Assembly (NCBI GenBank): GCA_003024785.1 | Contig: PUQB01000489.1 | Coordinates: forward strand, 124,001 to 188,000 | Length of the DNA: 64,000 bases | Direction of reading: 5' to 3' | Source: Selaginella tamariscina | Taxonomy: Eukaryota; Streptophyta; Lycopodiopsida; Selaginellales; Selaginellaceae | Part shown: positions 54,302 to 64,000 of the stretch, one piece after another | Layout: each line of letters opens with the position of its first letter | Position numbering within the stretch: position 1 is the stretch's first letter | Program-made: the position numbers and the translations under genes | Notes under the pieces: model-generated | Database searches by the model: none | What the model was told of the DNA's origin: nothing | The model's input: the letters and a program-made list of their open reading frames with translations, nothing else

Positions 54302-55758
54302 TCATTTCTTCTTGACGGCGGACTTGGTCAGCTTGGCACCGGAGGGATCCTTCTTCTCAACGGCCTTGATCACTCCCACGGCAACAGTCTGACGCATGTC
54401 ACGCACCGCAAAACGCCCCAGAGGTGGTACTCGGCGAACGTCTCCACAACCATGGGCTTGGTGGGAATCATCTTCACGAACCCAGCATCTCCGTTCTTGA
54501 GGAACTTGGGCTCCTTCTCCAGCTCCTTACCAGAACGCCTGTCCACCTTGGTCATCAGCTCAGCAAACTTGACGGCAATGTGCGACGTGTGACAGTCGAG
54601 CACCGGCGTGTAACCGTTCCCGATCTGCCCCGGGTGGTTCATGATGATCACCTGAGACGTGAAGTTGGCTGCCTCCTTCGCTGGGTCGTTCTTTGAGTCC
54701 GAGGCCACGAACCCACGCTTCAGATCCTTCACCGCCACGTTCTTCACGTTGAAACCCACGTTGTCACCAGGGAGAGCCTCCGTCAGAGACTCGTGGTGCA
54801 TCTCCACGGACTTCACCTCAGTCGTCAGCCCCGTTGGCCCAAAGGTCACCACCGTACCCGGCTTCAGAACTCCAGTCTCCACACGTCCCACTGGAACAGT
54901 TCCAATGCCTCCGATCTTGTACACGTCCTGCAGCGGCAGCCGGAGAGGCTTGTCGGATGGTCTCTTCGGCTCTTGCACCATGTCCAGGGCCTCCAGCAGA
55001 GTCGGACCCTTGTACCAGTCGAGGTTGGTCGACCTCTCGATCATGTTGTCTCCCTCGAATCCCGAGATAGGCACGAACGGGATCTTCTCGGGTTGTAACC
55101 CACCTTCTTCAAGTACGAAGACACCTCCTTCACGATCTCGTCGTACCTTGCCTTCGAGTACTTGGGAGTCGTAGCATCCATCTGCAAGTACCATTATTAA
55201 GCGTCTGTATACACATAAACTGTAGAAAAAAGTCACAGTACCTTGTTACAGCAGCAGATCATCTGCTTCACACCGAGTGTGAAGGCAAGCAGAGCGTGCT
55301 CACGGGTCTGACCGTCCTTGGAGATACCGGCCTCAAAACCACCAGTGGTCGAGTCAATAATCAGAACGGCGCAATCGGCCTGTTTAAAAAGTTAGTCAAA
55401 ACTCCAACAACACACAACAAAAAGAGATGAGTACCTGAGACGTTCCAGTAATCATGTTCTTGATAAAGTCACGGTGACCGGGAGCATCAATGACGGTGCA
55501 GTAGTACTTGTTGGTCTCGAACTTCCACAGAGCGATATCGATGGTGATACCACGCTCGCGTTCGGCCTTGAGCTTGTCCAGCACCCACGCGTACTTGAAA
55601 GACCTCTTGTTCATCTCAGCGGCCTCCTTCTCGAACCTCTCGATGGTACGCTTGTCGATTCCTCCCAGCTTGTAGATCAGGTGACCGGTGGTCGTCGACT
55701 TGCCTGAGTCGACATGTCCAATAACGACGATGTTGATGTGAGCCTTCTCCTTACCCAT
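54302..55758 (-). CDS. EEF1A: Elongation factor 1-alpha, copy 1
   Basis: This GTPase delivers aminoacyl-tRNA to the ribosomal A site. Coding exons 55758-55435, 55379-55242 and 55181-54302 give 447 aa once two one-base deficits are allowed for. Motifs: GHVDSGKST (P-loop), [47 protein letters not shown]-terminus. The breaks are at about 55090 (C run after YN) and about 54425 (C run before the [10 protein letters not shown] segment); both fall in invariant sequence, so consensus error is more likely than decay. A leader intron (55771-56013) precedes the ATG. A near-identical inverted copy lies at 59295-60751. Confidence 0.96.
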
Positions 55759-56130
55759 CTTTTACAATTCCTGCAAAAAAGGAATTAATTTAAGTTATAA
55801 CAAGTCCCAAATCTAAATATTTGAAGACAAAAAGAAGATTTGGCACAAAAGAACTTACAGAAAATCATCAAAGAACACAAATTTACCAGAAAATCATTCA
55901 AACAGAACAGATTCAAACAGTAATGAACAAACAAGAAAGCAAAAAAAGAAGTAAAAAAACTCAATCCAAACAGGCAGCAAGAAGCTAGATCTACGAAGCG
56001 AAGGCTCACATACCTCAAAAACGCAGTAGAGTGCGCCGCCACACGAACCCTAGCCGCTTACAGAGGGTTTCCTATGGGGGTCGGCGTGCTTTTATCCTCT
56101 ACTCGGGGTTAGGGTTTTCATATAGTCCGT
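55759..56130 (-). promoter_or_regulatory. eEF1A copy 1 leader intron and telo-box promoter
   Basis: The 5' UTR intron runs from a GTATGT donor (56013) to a TTTGCAG acceptor (55771), ending 12 bp before the ATG, as in other plant eEF1A genes. Upstream, a telo-box (AAACCCTAA on the gene strand, plus-strand TTAGGGTTT at about 56109-56117) fits translation-gene promoters. Confidence 0.75.
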
Positions 56131-56499
56131 CAGATCCTGATCCGACGGCTCTGAGCAAACCCGAGTCGCAAGCCACTTTTGCAAAAATATCCACATAATC
56201 TTGACCGTCGGATTGAGATCCGGCGGCCTAAAATGCCTGCAGCCCTATCTCAGAACTGCGTGAAGTACGGAATACAATTTCCGTACCCTATGATAGGGCT
56301 ACAGGGAATATTCTCTTAAACTCGTTTTGATTTTTGACAATGTGGTTCCACGTAGGTTACAATGACGTGTACTAAAGGTTGCCATGTAGGTTTTCAGAAT
56401 GGACAACTGTAATTAAGAAAAGGGGCCAGGACAAAGAATGAGTGGAGATTCGAACCGCGAACATAGATTCGAATTCGTGAAGCGGTGCCCTAAGAAGCT
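56131..56499. other. Divergent intergenic region, eEF1A copy 1 / 4HB gene
   Basis: This GC-moderate region of about 370 bp between divergent genes contains repeated CCGTCGGAT / TCCGACGG-like motifs (about 56129-56145 and 56204-56222). No ORF of note. Confidence 0.45.
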
Positions 56500-57044
56500 A
56501 TGGCGAGCACGGTAAGCGAGCTACAGAAATGTATGGATATGATTGAAGCACTTGTAGAAGAAAGGAACGATGTCAAGAATTTCAGGAATCATTGCCTTGA
56601 TATCATCCAATGCGCGCAAACAATTCATCCTGTTCTTGCTAAGTTGCAAAAAGAACACCCAGAAATTGTAGAGGCCAATGGTTCAGCGTAAGTTTTAAAT
56701 ACACACGCACACGCACACGCGCATATATACTTTTGTGTATTTACAGTCCGATCTTTAAAAAATTGCATAATGTGGCTGAGGAGGCGCTTCTAGTGATAAG
56801 AAAGACTGCCACATTGTCTCAAATAGAGAAATTTCTTGACCACGGGGAAAGCAAACATAAACTGGATGATATTTTGGAAGGTTTTCAATCTGCTGCACGA
56901 GAGGTAGGATTGTGACACACACACAGAATGCATCTCCAAACAACTGCTTGATATTTGCAGATGGATGCATATGTGAATGGTTATCTAAATTCAGCACAAC
57001 TAGCCAATCCAGTGGTACAAGCGGGGAGGGAACAGCCATTGTGA
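56500..57044 (+). CDS. Stand-alone four-helix-bundle (HeLo/MLKL-like) protein
   Basis: Three exons (56500-56687, 56747-56903, 56961-57044) join in perfect phase to 142 aa. The sequence is almost wholly helical: MASTVSELQKCMDMIEALVEE, FRNHCLDIIQCAQTIHPVLAKLQKEH, FKKLHNVAEEALLVIRKTA, KFLDHGESKHKLDDILEGF. The spacing and the KFL...LDDIL helix resemble the N-terminal 4HB/HeLo domain of plant MLKL-type and RPW8-like cell-death proteins. No kinase, NB-ARC or transmembrane segment is present; the protein ends after AREMDAYVNGYLNSAQL. A role as a regulator or decoy of membrane-acting 4HB proteins is conceivable but is my inference. The gene is divergent from eEF1A copy 1 and has no frameshift. Confidence 0.75.
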
Positions 57045-57127
57045 TTGAGGGGGCTGACTTACAAGAGGGACCACCTAGTCTGTTGTAGTAGCGTATGTAT
57101 CATATTGACTATGGTACTACACTTGTG

Positions 57128-57158
<31 letters not shown>

Positions 57159-57232
57159 TAATTCATGTTCTTATTCATAAAACTGTTTATATGGTGGGAT
57201 TAGTTTAATCCCAAAGAAATCACTAATCTTAC
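57045..57232. repeat. Short convergent spacer with (GA)n tract
   Basis: This is the 188-bp gap between convergent stop codons of the 4HB and HAD genes. It contains a GA tract at about 57129-57160, so the two 3' UTRs probably overlap. Confidence 0.6.
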
Positions 57233-57506
57233 TTATAAACTCGATGATGGAGGTTCAAGGGCAGACCATATCACTGGATCTTCATAATCCTTGGCTAGTA
57301 CAGAAGCACCTGCTTCGAGCAGAGCTGCTCCGGGATTTCCTGTTGTTAATCCAACCACAGCCATTCCCGCTGCTACACCTGCTTTGATCCCTGATGGCGA
57401 ATCCTATACGACATATACATATATATATATCTATTATTACATAGCATATACTACATACTGAGTTTTATCATGTTACGTACATGTATGTCGTACATACATG
57501 CATATT

Positions 57507-57550
<44 letters not shown>

Positions 57551-58298
57551 GCACGCACCTCCAAAACGAATGCGTTATCCTCTGTGATACCAAAATGATG
57601 AAGTGCTTTCAAGTAAGGGTCAGGAAATGGCTTAGCACGTTCACACTCGCTCCCAAGGATAACAGTCTCGAAGAAATCCGTAAGGCCAAGCTTGGAAATC
57701 ATAAACTCGGCATTCACCTTCGGTGCATTACTCACTGCTGCACGTTTTATGTTCTTCCCTCAATCCATTTACACAGCTTTTGTAAACCTGGTAAGGGCTT
57801 TAGCTCCTTTGCTGCCAGGCTGCACACATTTAGAATTATGCGTGTATGTGCATGTGTGCATATATGTATGTATATATGCATGTGTATGTATCTGTATCTG
57901 TATACCTATACATATATACATATACATACACACATATGCAATCCATATATTCAGTACTATGTTCATTTAGACATCATTTATGGCGCATTCATCTCCTCCC
58001 TCTCCCATTTATCTCTCAGATTATATACATGTATATGTCTGTACCTGCGGAAGTATGTCTCTTTATCCTCCATGAACTTGGTGCGACTTGGTTCATCCCA
58101 GTCTGGAAATAAGAGATGGCCAATATCGGTGTTGTGTTTCCCACTTATTTGACGTTAAAAAAATCCCTCGTTATCGGAACGCCCCCTTGAAATCCCAGCT
58201 GGTATAAACATACATAAGTACGATACATGTATAATACTTGTACATGTTATCTATTTCACTATACAGTCGCATACAAGGTATATGCGTTTTTAATGCTA

Positions 58299-58336
<38 letters not shown>

Positions 58337-58670
58337 CAGCAGGAAGCATCCAGCCGACTAATTAGACCCTTTCATACTTTTTATTGACAATTTACTTGCT
58401 TGAGCTCCACACAACACATGTATGTGTGTGCGAGACATATTGTACATACCTCTTTGAGCAAGTCACGGAAGGCCAGATAGTGCAGCGGATCAGAATCGCA
58501 CAAAGTCCCATCCACATCGAAAAGAATAGCCTTCAGATCTTTTGGACTGGGAATTGGCTTCCTCCCATTAACTACAACAAAAATTCAGTGTGTGTGATAT
58601 GTATATATAATTTATAAACCAGTACAAAATATGAAAATGTGAGAAAAATACCTGTGGAACTCTGCGCCAT
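57233..58670 (-). CDS. HAD-superfamily sugar phosphatase (SGPP-like)
   Basis: This is a cytosolic haloacid-dehalogenase phosphatase closest in my memory to Arabidopsis SGPP (broad sugar-phosphate phosphatase) and its glycerol-3-phosphatase relatives. Five exons: 58670-58652, 58571-58450, 58198-58045, 57819-57559 and 57403-57233, about 242 aa, the expected length. Motif I is LFDVDGTLCDSD; cap residues are SGKHNTDIGHLLFP; motif II/III are AAVSNAP and CERAKPFPDPYLKAL; motif IV begins the last exon (E)DSPSGIKAGVAAGM. Apparent one-base deficits lie near 58150 and 57748. The intron after exon 4 begins with GTGCGTGCGTGC and a long GU tract. Confidence 0.92.
57509..57557. repeat. (CA)n/(GT)n microsatellite abutting a splice donor
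   Basis: About nineteen CA units plus CACG units on the plus strand lie immediately inside the last intron of the HAD gene. Its GT donor (57558-57557) is the first unit of the tract in the gene's sense. Confidence 0.9.
58303..58335. repeat. (AT)n microsatellite
   Basis: About sixteen AT units lie within the intron between exons 2 and 3 of the HAD phosphatase gene. Confidence 0.9.
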
Positions 58671-59188
58671 CGCTTTTGGATCTAAGCTAGGGTTGTTCCT
58701 TTTGCTTTTCAAATCCCTGGCCACGTTGGTTTTAGAACGGTGAGAGAAACTCGTTGCAAAAATTTTAATATTAGTAGCCAGCTTACTTGGTTGTTTGATT
58801 TACATTAACCAAACGTTAAGGGTTCGATCCTGTGGCTATGATGAAAGTTAGGGTATACGCAAGTCACGCCGCTTGTCTCGTCTGTTTCGCGGATGAAATT
58901 AACCCCAGCTGAGCCATATAAATTACATTTTTACTTTCCCTCGTCACATACACCTTATTATTGCACGTTGAAGTTTAGAAAGCTTGAGAGTGAACACTCA
59001 TATGGAGTATTAGAATATTCTGAGTCTGGAACTAGTTGTCGTTAGTTGTTGTCGTGAAATAATTAACGACCTTTGGAACAAATCACGGGTTTAAACTAGC
59101 CCCAAACCGCCTTAACCGCAGCCATATATTTGCCCCTGCCGTGACCTAAACCCTATTCAGACGGCTAGGGTTCGGCTTTGTCTTTGAG
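58671..59188. promoter_or_regulatory. Divergent promoter region HAD / eEF1A copy 2
   Basis: This is the region between the HAD start and the first eEF1A leader exon. Toward eEF1A it has a TATA-like CATATATT (59123-59130) and a telo-box AAACCCTA (59148-59155), both typical of plant eEF1A promoters. Confidence 0.65.
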
Positions 59189-59289
59189 GTAGGCGCTCCG
59201 CTTCCTTCTTCAGATTTGTAAGCAATTTCTGTGTACCGCTATCTAGTTGTGTGGCGTTCTCGATCTAAGACTTTTTTTGTGTTTTGCAG
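59189..59289 (+). promoter_or_regulatory. eEF1A copy 2 leader intron
   Basis: This is a 101-bp 5' UTR intron with GTAGGC donor and TTTTGCAG acceptor, five bases before the ATG. It occupies the same position as in copy 1 but is shorter (101 against 243 bp) and not obviously similar in sequence. Confidence 0.75.
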
Positions 59290-59294
59290 GAAAG

Positions 59295-60751
59295 ATGGGT
59301 AAGGAGAAGGCTCACATCAACATCGTTGTTATCGGACATGTCGACTCAGGCAAGTCGACGACCACCGGTCACCTGATCTACAAGCTGGGAGGAATCGACA
59401 AGCGTACCATCGAGAGGTTCGAGAAGGAGGCCGCTGAGATGAACAAGAGGTCTTTCAAGTACGCGTGGGTGTTGGACAAGCTCAAGGCCGAACGCGAGCG
59501 TGGTATCACCATCGATATCGCTCTGTGGAAGTTCGAGACCAACAAGTACTATTGCACCGTCATTGATGCTCCCGGTCACCGTGACTTTATCAAGAACATG
59601 ATTACTGGAACGTCTCAGGTACTCATCTCTTTTTGTTGTGTGTTGTTGGAGTTTTGATTAACTTCTTAAACAGGCCGATTGCGCCGTTCTGATTATTGAC
59701 TCGACCACTGGTGGTTTCGAGGCCGGTATCTCCAAGGACGGTCAGACCCGTGAGCACGCTCTGCTTGCCTTCACACTCGGTGTGAGGCAGATGATCTGCT
59801 GCTGTAACAAGGTACTGTGACTTTTTTCTACAAGCTTGTGTATACAGACGCTCAATAATGGTACTTGCAGATGGATGCTACGACTCCCAAGTACTCCAAG
59901 GCAAGGTACGACGAGATCGTGAAGGAGGTGTCTTCGTACCTGAAGAAGGTGGGTTACAACCCCGAGAAGATCCCGTTCGTGCCTATCTCGGGATTCGAGG
60001 GAGACAACATGATCGAGAGGTCGACCAACCTCGACTGGTACAAGGGTCCGACTCTGCTGGAGGCCCTGGACATGGTGCAAGAGCCGAAGAGACCATCCGA
60101 CAAGCCTCTCCGGCTGCCGCTGCAGGACGTGTACAAGATCGGAGGCATTGGAACTGTTCCAGTGGGACGTGTGGAGACTGGAGTTCTGAAGCCGGGTACG
60201 GTGGTGACTTTTGGGCCGACAGGGCTGACGACTGAGGTGAAGTCCGTGGAGATGCACCACGAGTCTCTGACGGAGGCTCTCCCTGGTGACAACGTGGGTT
60301 TCAACGTGAAGAACGTGGGGTGAAGGATCTGAAGCGTGGGTTCGTGGCCTCGGACTCGAAGAACGACCCAGCGAAAGAGGCAGCCAACTTCACGGCTCAG
60401 GTGATCATCATGAACCACCCGGGGCAGATCGGGAACGGGTACACGCCGGTGCTCGACTGTCACACGTCGCACATTGCCGTCAAGTTTGCTGAGCTGATGA
60501 CCAAGGTGGACAGGCGTTCTGGTAAGGAGCTGGAGAATGAGCCTAAGTTCCTCAAGAACGGAGATGCTGGGTTCGTGAAGATGATTCCCACCAAGCCCAT
60601 GGTTGTGGAAACGTTTGCCGCGTACCCACCTCTGGGGCGTTTTGCGGTGCGTGACATGCGTCAGACTGTTGCCGTGGGAGTGATCAAGGCCGTTGAGAAG
60701 AAGGATCCCTCGGGTGCCAAGCTGACCAAGTCCGCCGTCAAGAAGAAGTGA
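59295..60751 (+). CDS. EEF1A: Elongation factor 1-alpha, copy 2
   Basis: Coding exons 59295-59618, 59674-59811 and 59871-60751 give 447 aa after allowing one missing base near 60318 (GGGG run before TGAAGGATCTG). It carries all eEF1A GTPase motifs ([17 protein letters not shown]) and the lysine-rich C-terminus ([10 protein letters not shown]). It differs from copy 1 at a few residues only (for example VRQM versus VKQM, FTAQ versus FTSQ, ENEPKF versus EKEPKF). Both coding introns are at the same positions and nearly identical in sequence, whereas leader introns and 3' UTRs differ. Confidence 0.96.
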
Positions 60752-61116
60752 GGGGCTGATTTATTTGGATTTTTAAAGGGACACCATATGAGAGATGGTA
60801 TTTTCTTTTTATTTTCTAATGAGTTCTGTAGGGGTTGTGTATCTTCAATAACGAGTCGAAATTGTATTAATTTTAATTAAGTATAATTTAACGAAGTATC
60901 TATGAATATTTTATTGTTATTTTGTGAAAGAGAATATACTAGTTTAAACGTTCCTTCATCGTATAATGTAAACTTTTATACACTTTAAAATTCACGTTTA
61001 CTTAAAATGGATATCAAATCCGACGTGACGTGGGCCGTAATGGTATAAATGAGGACACGCATTGTTCATTTGTTTCATTTTTCTCGTTTCGGGGAAGATC
61101 ACTCCGCCAAGCCAAG
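60752..61116. other. 3' flank of eEF1A copy 2 and promoter of LOTUS-RRM gene
   Basis: AT-rich 3' UTR and flank, then a GC-richer leader (about 61015-61116) just before the next ATG. No separate gene. Confidence 0.5.
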
Positions 61117-64000
61117 ATGGATTCTTGCGAGGCGACGCAGATGGTATTCGCCCGTCAAATCCATGGAGCCCGACAATGTCACACGGATCATGGGCTATCT
61201 CCTCCTTCACGATACGGACATGTTCGATCTTGCATTCACCACGGATTCCGAGCTCAAATCCGCCATTTCTAGCGCCAAGAAGCAGATCGATCTTCCTATG
61301 GAGCAGCGCCTCGTCTCCGATCGCGAAAATCCTCCTCCATTTGCCAAGAACGAGTCCGACAAGAGTCTGCCTCAATCCGGTAAGCTGTCCGAGAAGCGCG
61401 AGTCCGAGATGCGTTTCTTGTTCGATCTCGAAAAAGATAAGCGCTTCTTGACCGAATCCGACAAGCGCTTCGCTGAGTCCGATAAGCGCTTCTTGTCTGG
61501 GAACGAAAAGCGCGAGTCCGAAAAGCGCTTCTGGTCCAATGCCGAGAAGCGAGATCCTGAGAAGCGGTTCTTGTCCGATAACATGGGATTATGCAAGAAT
61601 GGGACCGTAAAGGAGGAAGCTTTCTCGATTGAGGAGCTAGAAATGGAGCTGCTGGAGCTTCTTCGGTCCCGCAAAGGGATACCCATTTCAATTTCCACTC
61701 TTCCGCAGCTCTATTATGAAAGATTTGGGAAGCGACTGGATTCGGATGCTTACGGCAAGAACGGATACGGATTATCTAAGCTTCTCTCCCGGCTTTCCGG
61801 ACGACTCGTATCTCTTGCTGAAAGGCAAGTTTTTTATTTGAGATACCACACTGCTTCAACATATATAAATTATATATTTTTATGACATGGATCGAGTCAG
61901 ACATAATTTTAGTATAATTTTTGTCTGTCTGTCTACGTGCATGTTTCTATGACTGGTATTGCCTTCTTCTATACGTCTCAAGTCGTGGATCCGTCTCTTT
62001 CTTGCATTTATTCTTAGGTTTAAAACTTAGATTGTAAACATTACACACACACACGCACACACGAAGCACACAGACAGATACAGAAGGGAGTGCAGTATAA
62101 TCTATTATAGCATTCCTGACATTTTTCTTGATATATTAGGCCACATGGTCAGCATGCTCTCATGCTTGCAGATGATGTCCATAAGTACTTTGTTCACAAG
62201 GCAGAGTTTGATGCTGATAACTTCTATAGCGGTTGTTCAAGGCAAATCTACCTCACTTTTCCACCCGACAGTAACTTCAATGAGGAAGACGTAACCACGC
62301 ACTTCAGGCAAGTTCATTTGCATAGTTAACTATTTATCTTAGAATACTATGTACAGGTATATTCTGACTGTGTTATGCAGAAGTATAAATTTAATTAGTG
62401 CTCTTATTCTGTAGTTTTACTATAAGATCTAACGTTGTGTAATGTTTATGATCTGTATACGCTGCACAAAATACAACTAATACTTCTATTATTTGTCATC
62501 CTTTGTGTTAAAGTAATTCTGCGTATAACTACATATTAGTTATAAGTTTACTACATACATGACATTATCTGTTTTCGTCTGTATATTATATATATATGTG
62601 CATGTGTGTTAAGTGTCAATCTTACGTCCCGTATACCTAATTTATGACTAGATTATATTACATAGTTGAGTTACATATCCTACGAATAATATGTCTTTTC
62701 TACTCAGTGCCTACGGTCCAGTCCAAGACGTAAGAATCCCGACTCAACACCGGCGGATGTTTGGCTTCGTTACATTCGTGTATACAGAGACGGCCAGACT
62801 GGTCTTAGCCGAAGGTTCTCTCTCTCATCTCCTCTCTCTCCTCTCTCGTCACTCCCTTCTCTCTCTTTCTCTCTCCTCTCCCGTCACTCCCATCTCTTTG
62901 TCTCTCCCTTCTCTCTCTCTCTCTCTCTCGGTTAATGAGTATACATTTTCTAAAGGTAATCCTCATCATGTTGCGGTGCTCGAGTTCTTGTCAAACCATA
63001 TCGTGAGAAGTCTAAGCCTCTTCCCAGGTAATTCAAAGAATTTAAAATAATAATAGCTATATGACATTCTTCCATATAGTCTTTTATCAAGTTATAATTA
63101 ATTTGTTTTAACACAGGAAGCAGCAGGACCTGGAGAAACTGTTTCATGCCAATGACCAGCCAAAAGGTTCTTTCGGTTTCTTTAAATATACACACACACG
63201 CACAAACCACGCACACGCTCACAAGAAAAAAACAACAATTAATTACATATTCATTAGCGTTCTACACAACTGCTCCGGGAGATGATTTGATCGCCTAAAG
63301 TTAAATTAATTTACATATGTACATCTCAATTTTTATATTTGCTGTATAGTGCCGAGCCTCATAGGAAGTGATGCTGAAAGAAGATTGAAAGAGGAGGAAC
63401 GAATGGTAGAGATGGAAATGCGGATGGCTCAGATTCATCTCCGTGCTAGAGCCGAGGCCGAGGCTGCTGCCGCCGCTTTGCTTACTGTCAACTTGAAAAA
63501 CAGAGGTTTATACTACGGTGTGTGTGTGATTTTCTGCATCAATGTCTAGTATAAATATTACACTTTAGAATGATAAAATCCGTCCACTGGACCTCAGTGT
63601 GGGTTTCCATCCGGGGTATGGGTTTCCCTGCGATGCGCTGCACGTCGAACACGGGCAAAAGAGTGTAGGAAACATCATAAGTAGGCAAATTGTTTGGTGC
63701 AGCCAGGACTTAAGGTCTGTGTGTCATTTATATACAGGATTGCAGAATATCCAGCGGGATCCCTCAGCCTTTCTGGACATAATGGACGTTCGTTCACCAC
63801 CACGACCAAAAAATGGTAAAGGCATGCATGCGTGCGTGTGTTCGCGGGTTTGCGTGGGGATGTTGTCAAGGGATATTATGCGTTGTACTAAACACTGATA
63901 TATTAGTGTTTTGCATTAATATGAAGCTGTTTTTACATAGTTTGCGTAGCCTGAGATAACAATCTCTTGTTTCTTTCTTTTTACAGGATTGCAGAATATC
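61117..64000 (+). CDS. LOTUS (OST-HTH) + RRM RNA-binding protein, 3' end beyond window
   Basis: This is similar to the Arabidopsis C3H46 group (annotated CCCH zinc finger plus RRM). Exons 61117-61824, 62140-62307, 62708-62814, 62956-63027, 63117-63166, 63350-63505, 63738-63815, and a further one from 63987 past the edge. The N-terminus MDSCEATQMVF...MEPDNVTRIMGYLLLHD is family-typical. A charged KRF-repeat region follows, then a LOTUS-like domain (GIPISISTLPQLYYERFGKRL), PHGQHALMLADD, and the RRM (RQIYLTFPPDSNF, YGPVQDVRIP, RRMFGFVTF). An Ala/Glu-rich helix (EERMVEMEMRMAQIHL) comes next. I see only a remnant LCKNG where the family's CCCH finger would be. Introns 1 and 2 have GCAAGT donors. 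Apparent indels lie near 61155 and 62971. Confidence 0.85.
61378..61590 (+). repeat. In-frame coding repeat (KRF-x-SE/ESDKRF units)
   Basis: About seven degenerate units of 24-33 bp encode variants of ESDKRF or EKRFLS inside exon 1 of the LOTUS-RRM gene. The DNA units share GA(A/G)AAGCGCTTC or GATAAGCGCTTC. Confidence 0.8.
63738..64000 (+). repeat. Tandemly duplicated 78-nt exon (second copy truncated by window)
   Basis: An exon at 63738-63815 starts GATTGCAGAATATC after a CAG acceptor. The identical 14 bases after another ACAG acceptor reappear at 63987-64000. The first copy is phase 1 at both ends (78 nt, divisible by three), so copies could be skipped or included without changing frame. 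Sequence upstream of the two acceptors differs. Confidence 0.6.

Overview
The window is nuclear DNA from a land plant. The evidence is spliceosomal GT-AG introns, plant gene families (PLS-class PPR, NIN-like RWP-RK factor, sn-2 GPAT, bifunctional HPPK-DHPS with a mitochondrial presequence, eEF1A with a leader intron), a plant-type Ty3/gypsy retrotransposon and a nuclear tRNA-Arg(CCT). Coding exons are fairly GC-balanced. Introns are mostly 50-300 bp and, like the spacers, very AT-rich and loaded with (CA/GT)n, (CT/GA)n and (TA)n tracts. The short introns and the style of the PPR repeats would fit a seed-free plant such as a spikemoss-like lycophyte, but that is only an inference.

Layout, left to right: AT-rich repeat-rich spacer (1-3908); ECA/SERCA-type Ca2+-ATPase (-, 3909-7797); NIN-like RWP-RK/PB1 factor (-, 8326-10493) sharing a short intergenic region with an E-class PPR gene (+, 11037-13445); spacer; 22-exon mitochondrial-type aconitase (-, 15855-22171) divergent from mitochondrial HPPK-DHPS (+, 23293-26981); F-box gene (+, 27667-28818); ATG10-like autophagy E2 (-, 30814-31890); an unidentified secreted protein (-, 33445-34033); a CT-rich minisatellite and a MITE-like element; sn-2 GPAT (+, 36234-38292); tRNA-Arg(CCT) (38390-38462) followed by a telomere-motif minisatellite; a small unknown gene (-, 40306); a large AT-rich spacer; a DUF72/YecE gene (-, 44739-46503); a young full-length Ty3/gypsy element (48759-53682); then an inverted pair of eEF1A genes (-, 54302-55758 and +, 59295-60751) enclosing a stand-alone four-helix-bundle (HeLo/MLKL-like) protein (+, 56500-57044) and an SGPP-like HAD sugar phosphatase (-, 57233-58670); finally a LOTUS + RRM RNA-binding protein (+, 61117 to beyond the right edge).

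The genes are a typical mix of plant housekeeping functions (calcium pumping, TCA cycle/iron, folate, translation, autophagy, cutin/suberin lipid synthesis, nitrate signalling, organelle RNA processing) and do not form an operon-like system. I do not see a defence island, CRISPR array or comparable new system. The strongest cross-window signal is that almost every recognisable gene, including essential ones, carries one or more apparent one-base deficits, mostly in short homopolymer runs, while splice phases are otherwise perfect. This looks like long-read consensus error rather than wholesale pseudogenisation. The most biologically interesting items are the lone 4-helix-bundle protein, the tandem symmetric exon duplication and two GC-AG introns in the LOTUS-RRM gene, a homogenised inverted eEF1A pair, and a duplicated palindromic motif in the shared NLP/PPR intergenic region.
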